A stretch of DNA of 64,000 nucleotides. Origin: Metopolophium dirhodum (Eukaryota; Arthropoda; Insecta; Hemiptera; Aphididae). The stretch is taken from the NCBI RefSeq assembly GCF_019925205.1, contig NC_083560.1:47352270-47416269 (forward strand). Direction: 5' to 3'. Positions 22,461 through 35,255 of this stretch are shown here, piece after piece (within the stretch, counting starts at the first letter, position 1; the number at the start of each line of letters is the position of its first letter). A program made the translations under genes and the position numbers. The notes beneath the pieces are model-generated. The model had not been told where the DNA came from. It saw only the letters and a program-made list of their open reading frames with translations, and ran no database searches.

Positions 22461-23485
22461 AATTTTATATATTTTACATGATATTTATATTACAATACCT
22501 ATAGCATAAAATATTATGTTTGTTTTTATCATAGAACCATAGGTATGTTATTTGTGGGTCGCACAAAATTTTCTGTAAAAACGTCTGTATAAACTCAAAA
22601 ACAAACTACTTCAATATTTGATTCCAATTTAAATCGGTTGATTTGTATTTGTCAATTTAGAAAATTCGATACACGGATATCAGATCTTCTTGTGTGGGTA
22701 GTTGTGTCAATATCAATGATTGGTCTGTTTTTAATCTCAAGTATAAAGTAAATATTATGCTATACAGTCTTTTGTTTGCTAATGTAGTGTCATAAATATA
22801 GAGTACCAGTTACATATGTAGTGATGTTTGAACGTCTGGTTTTCGGTTAAATAAGACAGCATGTTTAATCTTTTTTCTCTGACTACAACTTTATACACTT
22901 CTGTTTTCATGTTCTGTACAAACATATATTGATAACGAAAATAGTGGATAAGAATTAAGAACCGTTCTTATCTTGTCTTAAAGAACGGCTTTTTCAGCAT
23001 GACGAACAGACGAAATAAATTTATTTTGTCATGGTAGGTATTCAGTGTTCAGTGTTCACTTTTCACAATTCAGATCAAAAGATCAAAACGTTTGAACTTT
23101 AAATTGCTAAAATTTCAGACTTACTGTAATCACTTTAAAATTATTATAGTCCAAGATAAAATTAAAATATCTGATAAAGAATAAGAGTCGCGATTCGTGT
23201 AATCTTTTATTTTTTTTATAGTTCCTACCTACTTTAAAATACACTGCATAATATTATTTAAGTCACCGTCTAAAATATAGTCAGTCCACACCATAAACTA
23301 AGACCATTTTAGTTCATGGTCCACACTACATTAACTACACAGTCTACACTGAATAACTGATAACTGTTTGTATGGACTGTTCATAGTATTATTATTTATT
23401 AGTACCTATGTTATACATTAGAATATTATATTACGTTACCAGTTGAATGGAAGTAAATACAGATCAGTAGATTACTGAAAAAGAC
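22461..23485. other. Spacer and presumptive BUD13 upstream region
   Basis: AT-rich. A block at 23,280-23,355 repeats short CAGTCYACAC and CCACAC motifs around ACCATTTTAGTTCATGGT, a small palindrome. No convincing TATA box is found close to the BUD13 ATG at 23,486, so its start site is unresolved. Confidence 0.4.
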
Positions 23486-26400
23486 ATGTCGGAAAAAGGT
23501 GAGTACAACATTCAATGGATTTGTATTTTTAGGTACCTACCTATTTAAAAAAAAATTTTTGATATGGACATATTAAAATATTTGTGTGTTTTGCAACTAC
23601 GTGTAAAGACTAAATAGTATCATGCAGATATTTTATATAGAATTAAGTTAATTCTTTATCTTTGCCATTACAATTTTATTTTATTTCATTCATTAACTGG
23701 TATAGGTATGACCTGTATGCACGAAACATGAGCATACATCGGTTAATTTAAAAATTAAGTTTTGAAAATAGGTACCTACCAAATATATTTAAAAAGTCGT
23801 TAAGTATTTGACCATTTTATAAAGAGCAAATCTCACATTCTACAGTTTTGTAAAATATTTGATACCGAAATAGTTCAGATTAATTAAAATAACACTTTTG
23901 TTATCGACTGCCGAATTGTATGTTTATGCTAGGTAGGTATTTTGAAAATATATGGCATAGGGATCCTCAAATAACAATTTATACCATCTCAAATAGTTAT
24001 AAGGAAACCAAGTTCCAAAATAATAAAAGACTTAGAGAGTATTGCTTACAAAATAGTATATAACATGAGTTAGTCATGACTGTTGATATTTAAGCCTATA
24101 GATAATTTTTGGCTAACATAATGTAAAGAGAAATCATAGTCCCCACTCACTCAGAAACTTCTGAGATATAAAGAAACTAACTTTTAAACAAGAGAGTAAA
24201 GAGACGAAACAATGTGTTGACTGTGTTGACTTATAGATTTGTACTCAACGCTGTATTTACAAGTTTAATATCAATGGACACGGCCTACAAATATAGTAGT
24301 ATACAGTAGAAACCGTTTATAATGACGTTCAAGGGACCAAACAAAATAGGTCATAATAACCGGTTGTCATTATAACCAAAATGACGAAAAAAAATTGTAA
24401 CTTCAATTCACATTATTATTATTTATTTATGCAATGTATAATATAGAAAAAAGTAAAGATAAAAACATTTAATTTTGTACATACATATGTATTTAAAATA
24501 ATTAGTTCAATTATTATTTAAAGAAATCTGTTATTTTAGATTGAACTTTGTTAGTATAAAAATCACGCTCCATTTTTTTTCTAGTTCTTCAAATTTTATC
24601 TTTGGATTTACGTTATTCAGAGCCATATAATTTGCTAACATCTTTGCTGCATTAAACACTGCATTAATAGATAAATATCCATCGGGATTATCAGTTTCTT
24701 CACTATTACCGTCTTCCATGCTTACCAAGGCCTTCAGCTAATTCATTGGCTTTCTTTTGAAGAAAGGTCCATTAATTGGAATGCATAGATTTCTGTGATT
24801 TTTAAACCATCGTAATAAAACATTATCTAAATATGTATGTGTACAATTTCTAAGTTTCTTAAATGATAATTTTTCATTTTGAAACTCTTGTTCGATTTTG
24901 TCTCGAGCTTTCCATATGTTGGAAATTGTAGAGTGACCTACGCCTAATTCATTAGCTATGTCGGAATTTTTTTCACCTTTTTTTAAACGAAAAATGACAT
25001 TTGCCTTTTCTTTGATGGTGAATTGCTTTCTTTTGCTCATTTCACAAACAATTTAACACACAAACACAAAACACATTTAACTGCACGAGATGATTACCTG
25101 TATACTGACGATAAAATAAAACTGACTAAACAACGATGTAATTTTTGGTATTATCGGTATTGTAATAGTACCTTCGATAAAGTTAAGTCATTATAGATAA
25201 AATATTTTTCCAATATAACCAAAAATAACCTTCATAACATACGTATAGTCAGTATATAGACGTCATAATAACTAAAACAAATTAGTACATACAATATAGG
25301 AGTTTTGCCGCGACATTTAATCTTAAATCATTACACCCAATATGTCACTACAACCGGTGTCATTATAAACGGTTTCTACTATAGTTGCTATTTGTATCCA
25401 ATACAATGCACTATCATAAATGCTATACACATATGACTAGAGTCTAGACATTTTTTTTTCATATATATATTAGAACAATGTTTATATGTTAAGTATATTT
25501 TGTATAGTTATACCTAGGTAAGATATCTATTATTATTACAATTTCCATTAAAAGCAAATCTTGATAATTAAATTATGAAATATGGCTCAATAGTAGAGAG
25601 GTCCGGACCAAAGAACCCACAGGTCATGTCATAGATTTATTTTTTAATATTATCAATCAGCATAATTTATTTGTTTTAAATTACCTATAATATATTAAAA
25701 ACTTATTCTATATTTTCAGAGACTAAAAAAAAGGTGATTTCACAAAAAGAATATCTAAAAAGATATCTTTCTGGTGGAAAGAAGAAAAAAGAAAAAACTA
25801 AAATTCCAAAAAGGTATTTTTTTTTAATATGACCATTATCCCTAATTCTTTTAGTATGATTTAGTTATGTACATTTCAAATAGATGCTTGTATTAAATTT
25901 TGCATAATATAAAATTAACTTACTTTAAATTTGTTATAGTTAGAAGTTGGATGTTTAGAAACATAAAACGGCTCAAATATGTATATTTATGTACAGGACA
26001 AAGCTTAATATGCATATGACTTAATAATTAAAATCATCAAACATTCATGTGTTTTTTTTCCATGTTAGATAGATTTACTTAAACTTTCTAAACCAAAAGT
26101 CCATTAATAGTGAAATTGAACACAAGACTCATCTGTTTAAAATGTATTTCTGTCTAATTATTATAGTTTAATATTAATAACTAAAATAGTTTAATTTTGT
26201 AATTACTGTTGTAGAGTTCAGATCATTGATGATAATATTGATTGCGTTGAAAATGATTATGAAAATAATATTGGATTTGATCCAGTTGATGAATTTGCAC
26301 CTCAAATAGTAGGTGTTATTGATGAGAGACCTAAAGATATTAAAACATTGGACATGTACAAAAATAAAAATCGGTGGAAACGAATAGGTAGCAATAGTGA

Positions 26401-29400
26401 CATTGAAGAAGATTCAATTAAAATTGACATAGATCAAGTCAACAATTATGTACAACAAATAAACAAGTCTACTTTAAGAGATTTAATAAATGAGGTATAT
26501 AAATTATAAGTTCAATCAATTATCATTACATAACCATATGTAAAACATTTTTAGAAAAATGAAGAGTCAGTAGAAAATGATATACCTATTAGACGTGATC
26601 GAAAAACTGGCAAAAAACGAGATCTCAAAAGGGAAAGAGAAGAAGAAAAGAAGAAAGAAGAAATATTAAAAGAGCACAAAACAAAATATGCTATATGGGG
26701 AAAAGGGTAACTGAATTTGTAAATTATTCTTTATTACTAGGGCTCAGACTTAATACACATAAAAATGTACATATTATATATTTTAAAAATATGCATTTTA
26801 TAAGAAAATATTTTATAAAACTATAAACCGTTAGACCAGAATTAATATTCTTAGGAAAAGTTAATTAATTTGATGTGCCTATAGTCTATAGATGATTTAT
26901 ACTTTTAAAATGACATAAATGACAAAATAAACATTTGTCATTTATATTCTTAAATTTTTAAAACATTATTTCTAAAATAACTTGAATAATAAATAAATAG
27001 CTTTAAAAATTATCCTTCAGTAAAATTCTTCTGAGTATTATAACTATACAAACACATTTATGTGTATATTTACAAATTGGAAATTGAAAAACCATTGTAT
27101 AAAACTATAAAGAGTAAATAAACTTGAATTAAATTGTGTTGTAATTACTTTACTTTTCAATTAGAAAAGTATCTATATTACCTTAACATAACAAAATCAA
27201 TTCACTTACATTTTTATAATTTTACAGAAATAAATATCATTTGACAAATTAAATACTATACATAATTTTAAAAATAATAAGCAGTTTATCACTTAAAACA
27301 TAATATAACATAAAACCGGCCAAGTACAAGTCGGACTCGCACACGAAGGGTTCCGTACCATTATCTATAAACATTAAACATGTTGGCAACATTGCTTATA
27401 TTATATATTCTGACGGATTTTTAGTATTTGTTGTTATAGCGGAAACAGAAATACATCATCTGTGAAAATTTTTAAATTCTATTCTTAAATATGCTCTAAA
27501 CATTTTAAAAATAAAAATATGTGAAACTCATTTTTATCTTACTTAGTAACAAATCTAATAGCACATAAAAACATGCAAATGCAACAACATCAGAACCTTA
27601 TACTAATTACTAATTATTAATAAAACCATACTTCAGTTATAATTATTGAAAAATTCTTATGTTAGGTTAGGTCTAATAAAAATCATTCAGAATTTTTTTA
27701 AGTATTTCATTAAATTTGAATAATGTTTTAATATATTAATTAGCATAATATTTCAAGTACCTGAAAATGTAATGTATTTAAGAGTGGTGTCTCAACTTTA
27801 GTTGGGTTCACAAGGATATGGTGGATATGCTTTCATACAGAAGTGTCAATTAAAAATATATAAATGTGAATCAGCATGTAAATAATGTAGTTCAAAGTTA
27901 CTCAATATTTGATCATGCTTAACTAATTAAAACAAATTCATTATCTATATATATAAATGCAAAAGTCACTCACTGGCTAAATATAAAATCTTGAAAACTA
28001 CTTGACCTACGAACCTGAAATTTGGCAGGTAGGTAGTTTACATTAGCTAAGAACAGTTTTTTGATAAGTCAATCTCTAAATGTGTAAAATAAGGGTTTGT
28101 AAAGCGATTTCTTTGGACAGCTATATCTGAAGGTTTACCAAACTGATAAGCGTTATTTTTATTTTCAACGCAAGTGTTTGGTTTGTAGATGAGCCATTTA
28201 ATGAGAAAAGTTCAAATAATTAATTAATTAAATTGATATTACAGTAATAATAATACAACAGTTTCACTATCTGTCCAGCAAAATAAAATTTAAAAAAACA
28301 TCAGTCGCGCCATATTTTCAGTAAAATAACACACTCTTAACACAAACGCATGCATTTGCTTACTTTTCCCCAAAATAACAAAACGTACAAATTTAAAGTT
28401 TAGAATTGTGGTTCCTCCTATGCTCAAGATGTGCAATTAAAAAGTATTTTTAGAAATACGCATTATTTGGCACGCAAGAAAATTATTGAGATATTTGAAT
28501 AAGAGTAGTTGTTTGGTCATTATTGATTGGGTTATGTATACAGATTTTATTGCTGGCGATCTTTCCTATAGGTTACCTATTGGCTATTCATAATTGTAAA
28601 GGGTATTTAATAAGCACAGTTGCATTTCAGTCTTAAACTTGTAAGTGCTAAAATGTTTTACCCCAAAGTAACATACCAGGCATAACTATTTAATTTTAAA
28701 TAATATTATGAGCCACTACATTAAAAACAATTGAAGTAGTGAATTGAATTTTCAATAAAAAAATCTTGTTTGTCCAATATATAGGTAATCTGTTGAATAC
28801 TTTCCTTTAAAATATTAAATAAATTAACTACAATTTTTACTAATTAATATATCATCTATTTATACAAAATATAAGTACATTCATTTATAAATATAAGTTA
28901 CATTATAACATAAAAATTGATGAAATAATTAATGTATGATATAGCTTAATATTATTATGGTTAATTATATTAAATTTGTTTATAATTCATTTTTATTTTT
29001 CAATACCATAATAATATTAAGCTATATCATACATTAATTATTTCATCAATTTTTATATTAATAATAAAAAAGAATTATAAACAAATTATATTAAATCTAA
29101 TCTAGATTTTTTAGCAAACTTGTCAATTATATCTTCATTTTTTAACCCATTTGTTAGTTAGCTTTCTATATATAAAGATTAGTAAATCTATTTTGCACTA
29201 TACTGGTGCGTAACCAATTCTTAATGCGGCGCATTGATAAAAATAACCTTTTACATGTTGCTGATGAAATTGGAATGGTTAATGCAACTTGCATAAATTT
29301 GTAAAGGTTCAGATATATAGTATATATACATATATACTTCTGGATTATACGCGCACATGATATCTTCCAGCAAATAATTATTACTAAGGCAATTTTTGAA

Positions 29401-31168
29401 CAAACTGGAAACTCATTCTTATAAATGCAAAATAACACTTTAAAATATAATATTTTTTGCTCAATATAAGTTGGGGGTGCTAAGCATCCCCTGGCACCCC
29501 CGTAGTGCGCCAATGCACATTTGGCATAAATCGCTTACTTAAGTTGCTAACTTACACTTGCTGTAGCTCGATGTCGTATACATTTTTTAACATAATATAT
29601 ATTTATAAAAATAAAACAAATTTTTGCATAGAAGATACTGGGGCTAAACTTATTTTGATGTTATACTTTTTTTTATACGCATGTTATATAATTAATGAAT
29701 AAATACTTTAATGTAAGTTAAACGCAATAAGTGTTATGAAATATGTAAAATATCATGTTGAAAATAAAATAAAAATCAAAGTTAAACTTAAATCTTTTTT
29801 TTTTTTAAGTTTTGAACATCTTTATATCGAATATTGAATAACAAATAAACATTTGAATTATATAAATGGTGGAATTTTTTTACAGGCAACAATATGCTAG
29901 TAAGATAGCTAGTAAAATTATAAAATTAAAATAATATACATTATTCTTGATAAAATTAAGTTATTTACCCTTTCACTACTCCAGATGTACTATTATGTTC
30001 CTTTATTTTATAATATTATCATTTGTCGGTAACCATACAATTTTAGAAAACCCTGGTTCGCATTATTTTAAACTTGAATAATTAGATCATAATAATATAG
30101 ATCTCAAAATTAAAATTAAAAAAATATTAAATTAATTATTAAAAACAAAAAAGGTTAAGTAAAATACACAATGTAAATTTTATTATATGGTTTTTTTTCT
30201 TTGGTAGCTAACATTTTAACACTTTACAATGCCTGAGAATCATGTTCAAGTTTAATTTGCACTTAAACCACCAAAATTGGGCATTGTGAATAATGACTGG
30301 TTCACAATTGTCTCTCCACATTGACAATAATATAAACACTCAATTCAAATATGAATAGATTCCATGAAATATGTTGATTAGAGATAGTCAGGATTTAGTT
30401 TTTTGGTAATCTGACTTTTACAGACGGGATAAGCCATATTTTATTTATATTTTATAATTTTAGGGTAAAACAAGTTAAGGACGCTCTGGAACAACACCAG
30501 TCTGATCTACATGAAATGCAAAAACCATTTGCAAGATATGCAGATGACCAAGACTTGGAGAATTTGTTGAAATCTAAGATCAGAGATGGAGATCCAATGC
30601 TTGAGTACATCACAAAAAACCATAGAATGGGTGAAGATTCTCCTGATGGTGTGAAACATGGTAATTTCCTAATATTTGTAATATTTTCACTAAAAGAACC
30701 ATGAATTATAATGTTCTAAATATAATTCATGTTATTTTATATACATTTTCATACAAAAAACATTTTATATGTAAATAACAAAGGAAATCTTTTGTTTTGA
30801 CTTTATTATCTTTTACTTAGATTAAATTGTATACAAATCAATAAAATGTAATTTCTAACATATAATGCTCAATAATATTATCACTTGGTATGATTTAAAA
30901 TACCTTTGTGGCTGTGTATATCCTCACAGTCCACAGTTAATAATATTAATACAATAATTTAAAAAAAATCTAAAATGTTGTTTTGTTTTCAATAGAAATA
31001 AGAGAGTTTCGAGGATTTTGTCCACCAAATAGGTTTGGAATTCGACCAGGATTTACATGGGATGGTGTAGATAGATCAAATGGTTATGAACAGAAATGGC
31101 TATTGCAACAAAATTCACAGAAAGCGTTGGAAGACGAAGCATATAAATGGAGCTGTTCTGATTTGTGA
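23486..31168 (+). CDS. BUD13: BUD13 homolog, RES splicing complex subunit (six exons, 302 aa)
   Basis: Exons: 23,486-23,498, 25,720-25,813, 26,215-26,494, 26,555-26,706, 30,464-30,660 and 30,996-31,168 (stop TGA). Every junction is GT-AG and the sum is 909 nt in frame. BUD13 forms the retention-and-splicing (RES) complex with SNIP1 and RBMX2 and joins the spliceosome at activation. Signatures: EYLKRYLSG at residues 15-23; an acidic stretch then PQIVGVIDERP; the basic RRDRKTGKKRDLKRERE near 141-157 with AIWGKG at 175-180; KPFARYADDQDLENLL from 200; and the hallmark C-terminus PPNRFGIRPGFTWDGVDRSN (255-274), ending YKWSCSDL. The protein is close to yeast size and lacks the long Ser/Arg-Pro repeat region of vertebrate BUD13. 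The first coding exon is only 13 nt, so its assignment is slightly less certain than the rest. The other frames in the locus are transposon remnants. Confidence 0.96.
24304..25381 (-). mobile_element. Tigger/pogo-type transposon, internally deleted (BUD13 intron 1)
   Basis: Terminal inverted repeats AGTAGAAACCGTTTATAATGAC (left, after an initial C at 24,304) and GTCATTATAAACGGTTTCTACT (right) are flanked by TA on both sides (24,302-24,303 and 25,382-25,383), as expected for Tc1/mariner-pogo insertion. On the minus strand 25,040 to 24,738 encodes the N-terminal CENP-B-like helix-turn-helix (KRKQFTIKEKANVIFRLKKG, then SDIANELGVGHSTISNIWK). 24,728 to 24,531 encodes a transposase C-terminal tail (NAVFNAAKMLANYM). 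The intervening DDE catalytic region is missing, and a frameshift precedes the junction. It is therefore a ~1.08 kb non-autonomous derivative, 5'-3' opposite to BUD13. Confidence 0.9.
27316..27362 (+). repeat. Dispersed arthropod repeat head (CGGACTCGCACACGAAGGGTT)
   Basis: The stretch AAACCGGCCAAGTACAAGTC followed by GGACTCGCACACGAAGGGTT and CCGTACCATTA closely resembles a motif found in dispersed repeats of many insects. The following AT-rich ~200 bp (AAATATGCTC..GTGAAACTCATTTTTATCTTAC) also recurs near 34,180-34,240, so the two loci may share an element. Confidence 0.5.
28910..29056. repeat. 51 bp inverted repeat with 45 bp loop (BUD13 intron 4)
   Basis: The arms 28,910-28,960 and 29,006-29,056 are exact complements as far as I can read (ATAAAAATTGATGAAATAAT... 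against ...ATTATTTCATCAATTTTTAT). The loop sequence is itself repeated in inverted form just outside the right arm (AGAATTATAAACAAATTATA at 29,071), giving an A-B-A'-B' order. It abuts the hAT transposase remnant. A perfect inverted pair of this length is probably recent. Confidence 0.85.
29086..29295 (-). pseudogene. hAT transposase C-terminal fragment (ZMYM1-like)
   Basis: Minus-strand translation from about 29,290 gives ALTIPISSATCKRLFLSMRR followed by IKNWLRTSIVQNRFTNLY, the hAT C-terminal dimerisation region (consensus-like SSA.CER.FS.LRRIK..LR). After a frameshift the next frame reads LTNGLKNEDIIDKFAKKSR, then LDLI and a stop at 29,086. Only the last ~65 residues remain, with at least one frameshift, so it is a dead remnant lying antisense within BUD13 intron 4. 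Confidence 0.85.
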
Positions 31169-31385
31169 AATTGTATTATGGACATTTAGAGCTAATTATA
31201 ATAGGCACCTATCCTATATTTGATTTGTATTTTTATAAGCATGTAAAAACAAATTTCAGTGATAAAATCTCAAATTCTTAGAAATAATAGATCATATTAT
31301 CTACCTACTAATTATACATATTGTGTTTATTGTGTTAATTTGAATTTACCTATGATCAAACTTTTAGGTAAGAACATTATCAACT
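31169..31385 (+). other. BUD13 3' untranslated region
   Basis: No canonical AATAAA is seen close to the stop. GATAAA at about 31,261 and other AT-rich hexamers are weak candidates for a polyadenylation signal. The cleavage site cannot be fixed from sequence alone. Confidence 0.4.
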
Positions 31386-31419
31386 GTGTTCTCTCGTTGG
31401 TGTTTTACGAACCCTTATA

Positions 31420-31900
31420 AAGTTAGCAGCACAACTATGACAGACACATATGCAATACACCCAAAAAACTTGTTGGACTTTATTTCTGTTGGTAGAGCTT
31501 TAGATACTTGTGCTGCCATCTATACTCCAACAGCACAACTTAACGTAAATTTCACCCCTATAAAAAATGTCCAGCTTGATTTGTTGGACATTGCTGGATC
31601 ACTGAAAATTTGTTGGACATTATTTTAGCCGGTAGAACTTTCGAAACTTTTGTGCTGCCAACAGCACAACTTTACGTTAGCGAAATGTCACCCTTATGAA
31701 AAATTTCCGGCTTGATTTGTTGAACATTATTGGATAACTTTCAAACTTTGTTGGACTATATTTTCACAGGTATAAAAGTTTGTAGTTGCACTGCCAAGTC
31801 ACGCCAGCAGCAGAACTTATTGTTGGGACATAATTTTTGTGCTACACAGGTTCATATCTATTTGTTAGACACTGTTGGACTTTGGAGATTTTTTAATTTT
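31420..31900. repeat. Degenerate tandem repeat, ~105-145 bp units
   Basis: The landmarks CAGCACAAC(T) (31,427, 31,531, 31,662; CAGCAGAACTT near 31,808) and TGTTGGACWTTATTT (near 31,471, 31,612, 31,749) recur in the same order. GGTAGARCTTT and TGTGCTGCCA lie between them. Unit lengths vary from about 104 to 146 bp. An 80-codon frame spans two units but breaks in the third, so coding is doubtful. It starts about 250 bp beyond the BUD13 stop. Confidence 0.7.
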
Positions 31901-32033
31901 ATTTTTTTCTTCAACGTTTTTTTTAATTTAATGAGCCTTTCTGATTGAAATTAGTTTTTTATTAAATATTATTTTTCATTCAACCTGTTTTTTTATTAAT
32001 TTTAAATTTTTTATTCTGCTGCTTTTTTTATCC

Positions 32034-33560
32034 TTTTAGGTTAGGTTAGGTTTTGAAAGTTGTCCAACCGTGCCAATGTATTTTTAATATTTTTCAAATG
32101 CTATTGTAACATTATATCATGTGCCCTGCATTAAATTTTCACGCTTTTTTACACAACAACTAAAATTTTATTGATATTTATAGAAAAAAAAACTAAAAAA
32201 ATTGAAAACTGACAATTGTCCGTTAACAGTTAATGTCCGTAAACAGCTCAAAAAGAGTCAAATTATTTTCACAATTTTATCGTGTATAGAAAATGCTAAT
32301 ATAAATATTCAGTGAAATTGTCAAGTATCTACAGTCATTCGTTTTTTAATTACAACAAAATAAGAAAATCGAGTGAATATCAAATGTTGTAAAAATATGA
32401 ATTTAAAACGCTCATAAAAATTTAATTTGATTTGCTTGTAGACATTTTTTTTTTGATAAAGGTAGACAAACTTATGAGTTGTATTACATTTAAAAATCTT
32501 AGATTTAAAAAGAAAAATTTTTATGAATTATCAACTCAAAATTATTTGCTGATTTTCGTGATTTTTCCGTATTTTGTCAAGATTTGAACTTTAAATGCTT
32601 ATAAAAAAATCTGTGACTAAGGATTTTTAATATTTTTCAAATATCATTGTAACAATATAGTAGGAGCCTTGTATTAAATTTTCAAGCTTTTTTACCCAAC
32701 AAATAAAGTTTTATTGAGATTCATGGAAAAAAAAACTAATAATTTGGAAACTGAAAATGTTCCTAAACAGTTCATAACAAATCAAAAATATGATTTGTTA
32801 GGTTAGGTCATAAAAATTAAATTTGACTTTCTTATAGACATTTTTTTTTTTTTTGATAAAGGTAGACAAACTTATGGATAATCTTGTATTACATTTTCAA
32901 ATCTTAGATTTAAAAAGAAAATTTTTTATGAATTCTCGACTCAAAATAATTTGCTAATTTCGTGATTTTTCAGTATTTTGTCAAGATTTGAACTTTAAAT
33001 GCTTATAAATAAAAACTGTGACTAAGGATTTTTAATTTTTTTCATCTGCCTTCGAAACAATAACCTAGGAGCCTTCTATTAAATTTTCAAGCTTTTGTAC
33101 CCAGCAGATAAAATTTAATTGATATTTATAGAAAAAAAAAAAAATAGAAACTGAAAATGTCTGTAAACAGCTCAAAATAAGTCAAAATATTTGGAAAATG
33201 TTATGGTGTATAGAAAATGCTAATAAACATTCAGTCAAAATTGTACCTACGGTCATTTGTTTTAGAGCTGCACCAAAAACCAAAATCGATTTTCTCGAAA
33301 ACAAATTTTGCGTAAAATTTCCTGTTTTCCCTTAATTTTCTTTTGTTTTTCACCTCGCGTTTGAAAACTACTGAGAAATTATTACTTTTGACCCCTCAAA
33401 GTACCAACTAGATTCACTTTCCTATCAGAAAAGTTACTGTTGAAAAAATTCCAAGCACTTTTACTGTCCTAAAAGGTGATGACAGACACAAAAATAAAGA
33501 ATAAAACACACATCATTGTAAAACCACTAGCTTCCTCGCTTCGCTCAGAATCTAGTATAG
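32034..33560 (+). mobile_element. Long 5'-truncated copy of the GATTCTGAGCG family
   Basis: It runs from a TTAGGTTAGGTTAGG stretch at 32,038 through the family interior. GATAAAGGTAGACAAACTTATG appears twice (about 32,455 and 32,860) and TATTAAATTTTCAAGCTTTT twice, showing internal duplication. It ends CTTCCTCGCTTCGCTCAGAATCT near 33,553. No ORF of note. The left terminal module (CTGTACAGTAGG) is absent. Confidence 0.7.
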
Positions 33561-33664
33561 TATATAAATTTATTTATTTTTAGATACAACTAATACACAA
33601 TAATAGTATGTCAATATAAATTCCTCACCCCCTAAATTGACTATAAAATTAATCACCTAGGGCA

Positions 33665-33900
33665 ACAGGCAGGGCCGTCCTTAGGATTTGCGAAGCCCAG
33701 GGCAAAAACCAATTTTTAAACAGATTTTATTACTTTTTTCAAAACTTGTTTTTAGTGTTGTGATGTCCTTTAAGCGATTGTCAACGAACCATGAAAATGT
33801 GTTTAGCTATGGTTTAGTTTTTATTAACGAGAGGCCTCTAAATGTAAGCAAAAAGCGCGAAGGCCAGGGATCACCCCCCCCCCCCTCCGCCTAAATACGT
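33665..33900 (+). repeat. Dispersed repeat starting GGCCGTCCTTAGG
   Basis: GCAGGGCCGTCCTTAGGATT looks like a hAT-type terminus. The block GTGATGTCCTTTAAGCGATT, then GTCAACGAAYCATGAAAAYG recurs at 45,045-45,085 upstream of CAP-H. A poly-C run follows at about 33,875. Not a gene. Confidence 0.55.
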
Positions 33901-34253
33901 TCCTGCACACAATTGTTTATTTTTTTAATTCTTAACACTCTAAAAGTTAGAAAGTTATACTATAACTATAGAAAGTTACTATAGAAGTTATCAAAAGTAA
34001 TTTTTATTACATTTTCATTACATGGAAACAATCTAACTAAATTATATAACGAGTGTCTTTCGTTATATTATTAGTTACAACCCAAAACAAATAAAAACTT
34101 AGTTATCAAAATGAATGTATAGGTACATTTATCTTTATTTACAAATTTTCAAATTGTATTATCCATAATCATTAAATATGCTCTTCAAATAATTGTAAAA
34201 TTAAAAAAAATTTGTGAAACTAATTTTAGCTTACTTAACTTGACCGATTTACT

Positions 34254-35255
34254 CAGTGGCGTCATTTGGGGGGGGGGGCAAGGTGGGCATTTGCCCCTGT
34301 CTGATTTTAAAAGCAGCCCTATGGGCCGGTGTCCAGTTGTTGCCGTTTTACCATTATTATATTTTATTAGTGCAAAAACGTGCCTATAATAATGTTATAA
34401 TAATATTTTTAGTCAAACATTTGCTGTCTGGGAATTTTATAATATTTTCAGAAAATATTATAGTATGTACTAAGAAATTATTGTCACAATGATACATTTT
34501 TACTAATTGATAGTTCGAATATATTTAGACGTATGCGGGGACGTACACATTGTATGTATGTATTTATGTATGTTTGTTTGTGTGAGTGTGTTTTGTGAAG
34601 GAAAATGAACAGTTAGTATCATAATCTCGTATAGTTTAATTTCTAAAATCTAAAATGATTACAAATTCTAAAAACAACAACCGATTGACGCTCTTATTAT
34701 TTATCATTGATCACGGACTTCATAACTTGCGACAGTCGTGTATGATTCAACTATTCTGCGTATTGTGTTAATTTAGTTGAGTACCTAAATTAAAATTAAT
34801 TTTTTTCGTGACGCATGTTTACATTAATCTTTTAATTTGGGAAAAATATGATCTAAAAAAAATAGATGGGTGGTTAAGTGGTGCGACTAAAAATATAAAA
34901 TTACCGCAAACTGCTCGAAAAGTATCGAAAATAATTTCTAGCATGTTAATAAACAGACAAAACTTGAGCCGGTAAGCAAGCAATAAAAAAAAATATATTA
35001 TAATTTAAGATAATATTAATTTGTAAATATATCATATACTTATATAAGATATATATATATGATATAATATATACTTATATACTTATAATGAATCAGGTAA
35101 AATTGATTTATAGATAATGCTGTTAATAGATTTTCAAAAATAAAAAAAAGAAGATATCTTAATAAACTACTAATATTTTTGCGGTTTTTTTTTTACCCAT
35201 TCGGGCCGGTCTAAACCTTTGCCCCCCTCTATTGAAAACTGAAATGACGCCACTG
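34254..35255. mobile_element. hAT-like non-autonomous element, 1,002 bp, perfect 8 bp target duplication
   Basis: The left end CAGTGGCGTCATTT (34,254) and right end AAATGACGCCACTG (ending 35,255) are perfect inverted repeats. The octamer GATTTACT lies immediately outside both ends. CAGTGGCG termini and an 8 bp duplication are typical of hAT elements. Both subterminal regions carry GCCCC- or GGGGC-rich blocks (G run near 34,267; TTTGCCCCCCTCT near 35,220). The interior is AT-rich and lacks transposase motifs. Confidence 0.9.

Noticed and set aside
32038..32052. TTAGG telomere-like repeat
   Set aside because: Only three units, within a dispersed repeat; far too short for a telomere or interstitial telomere block.
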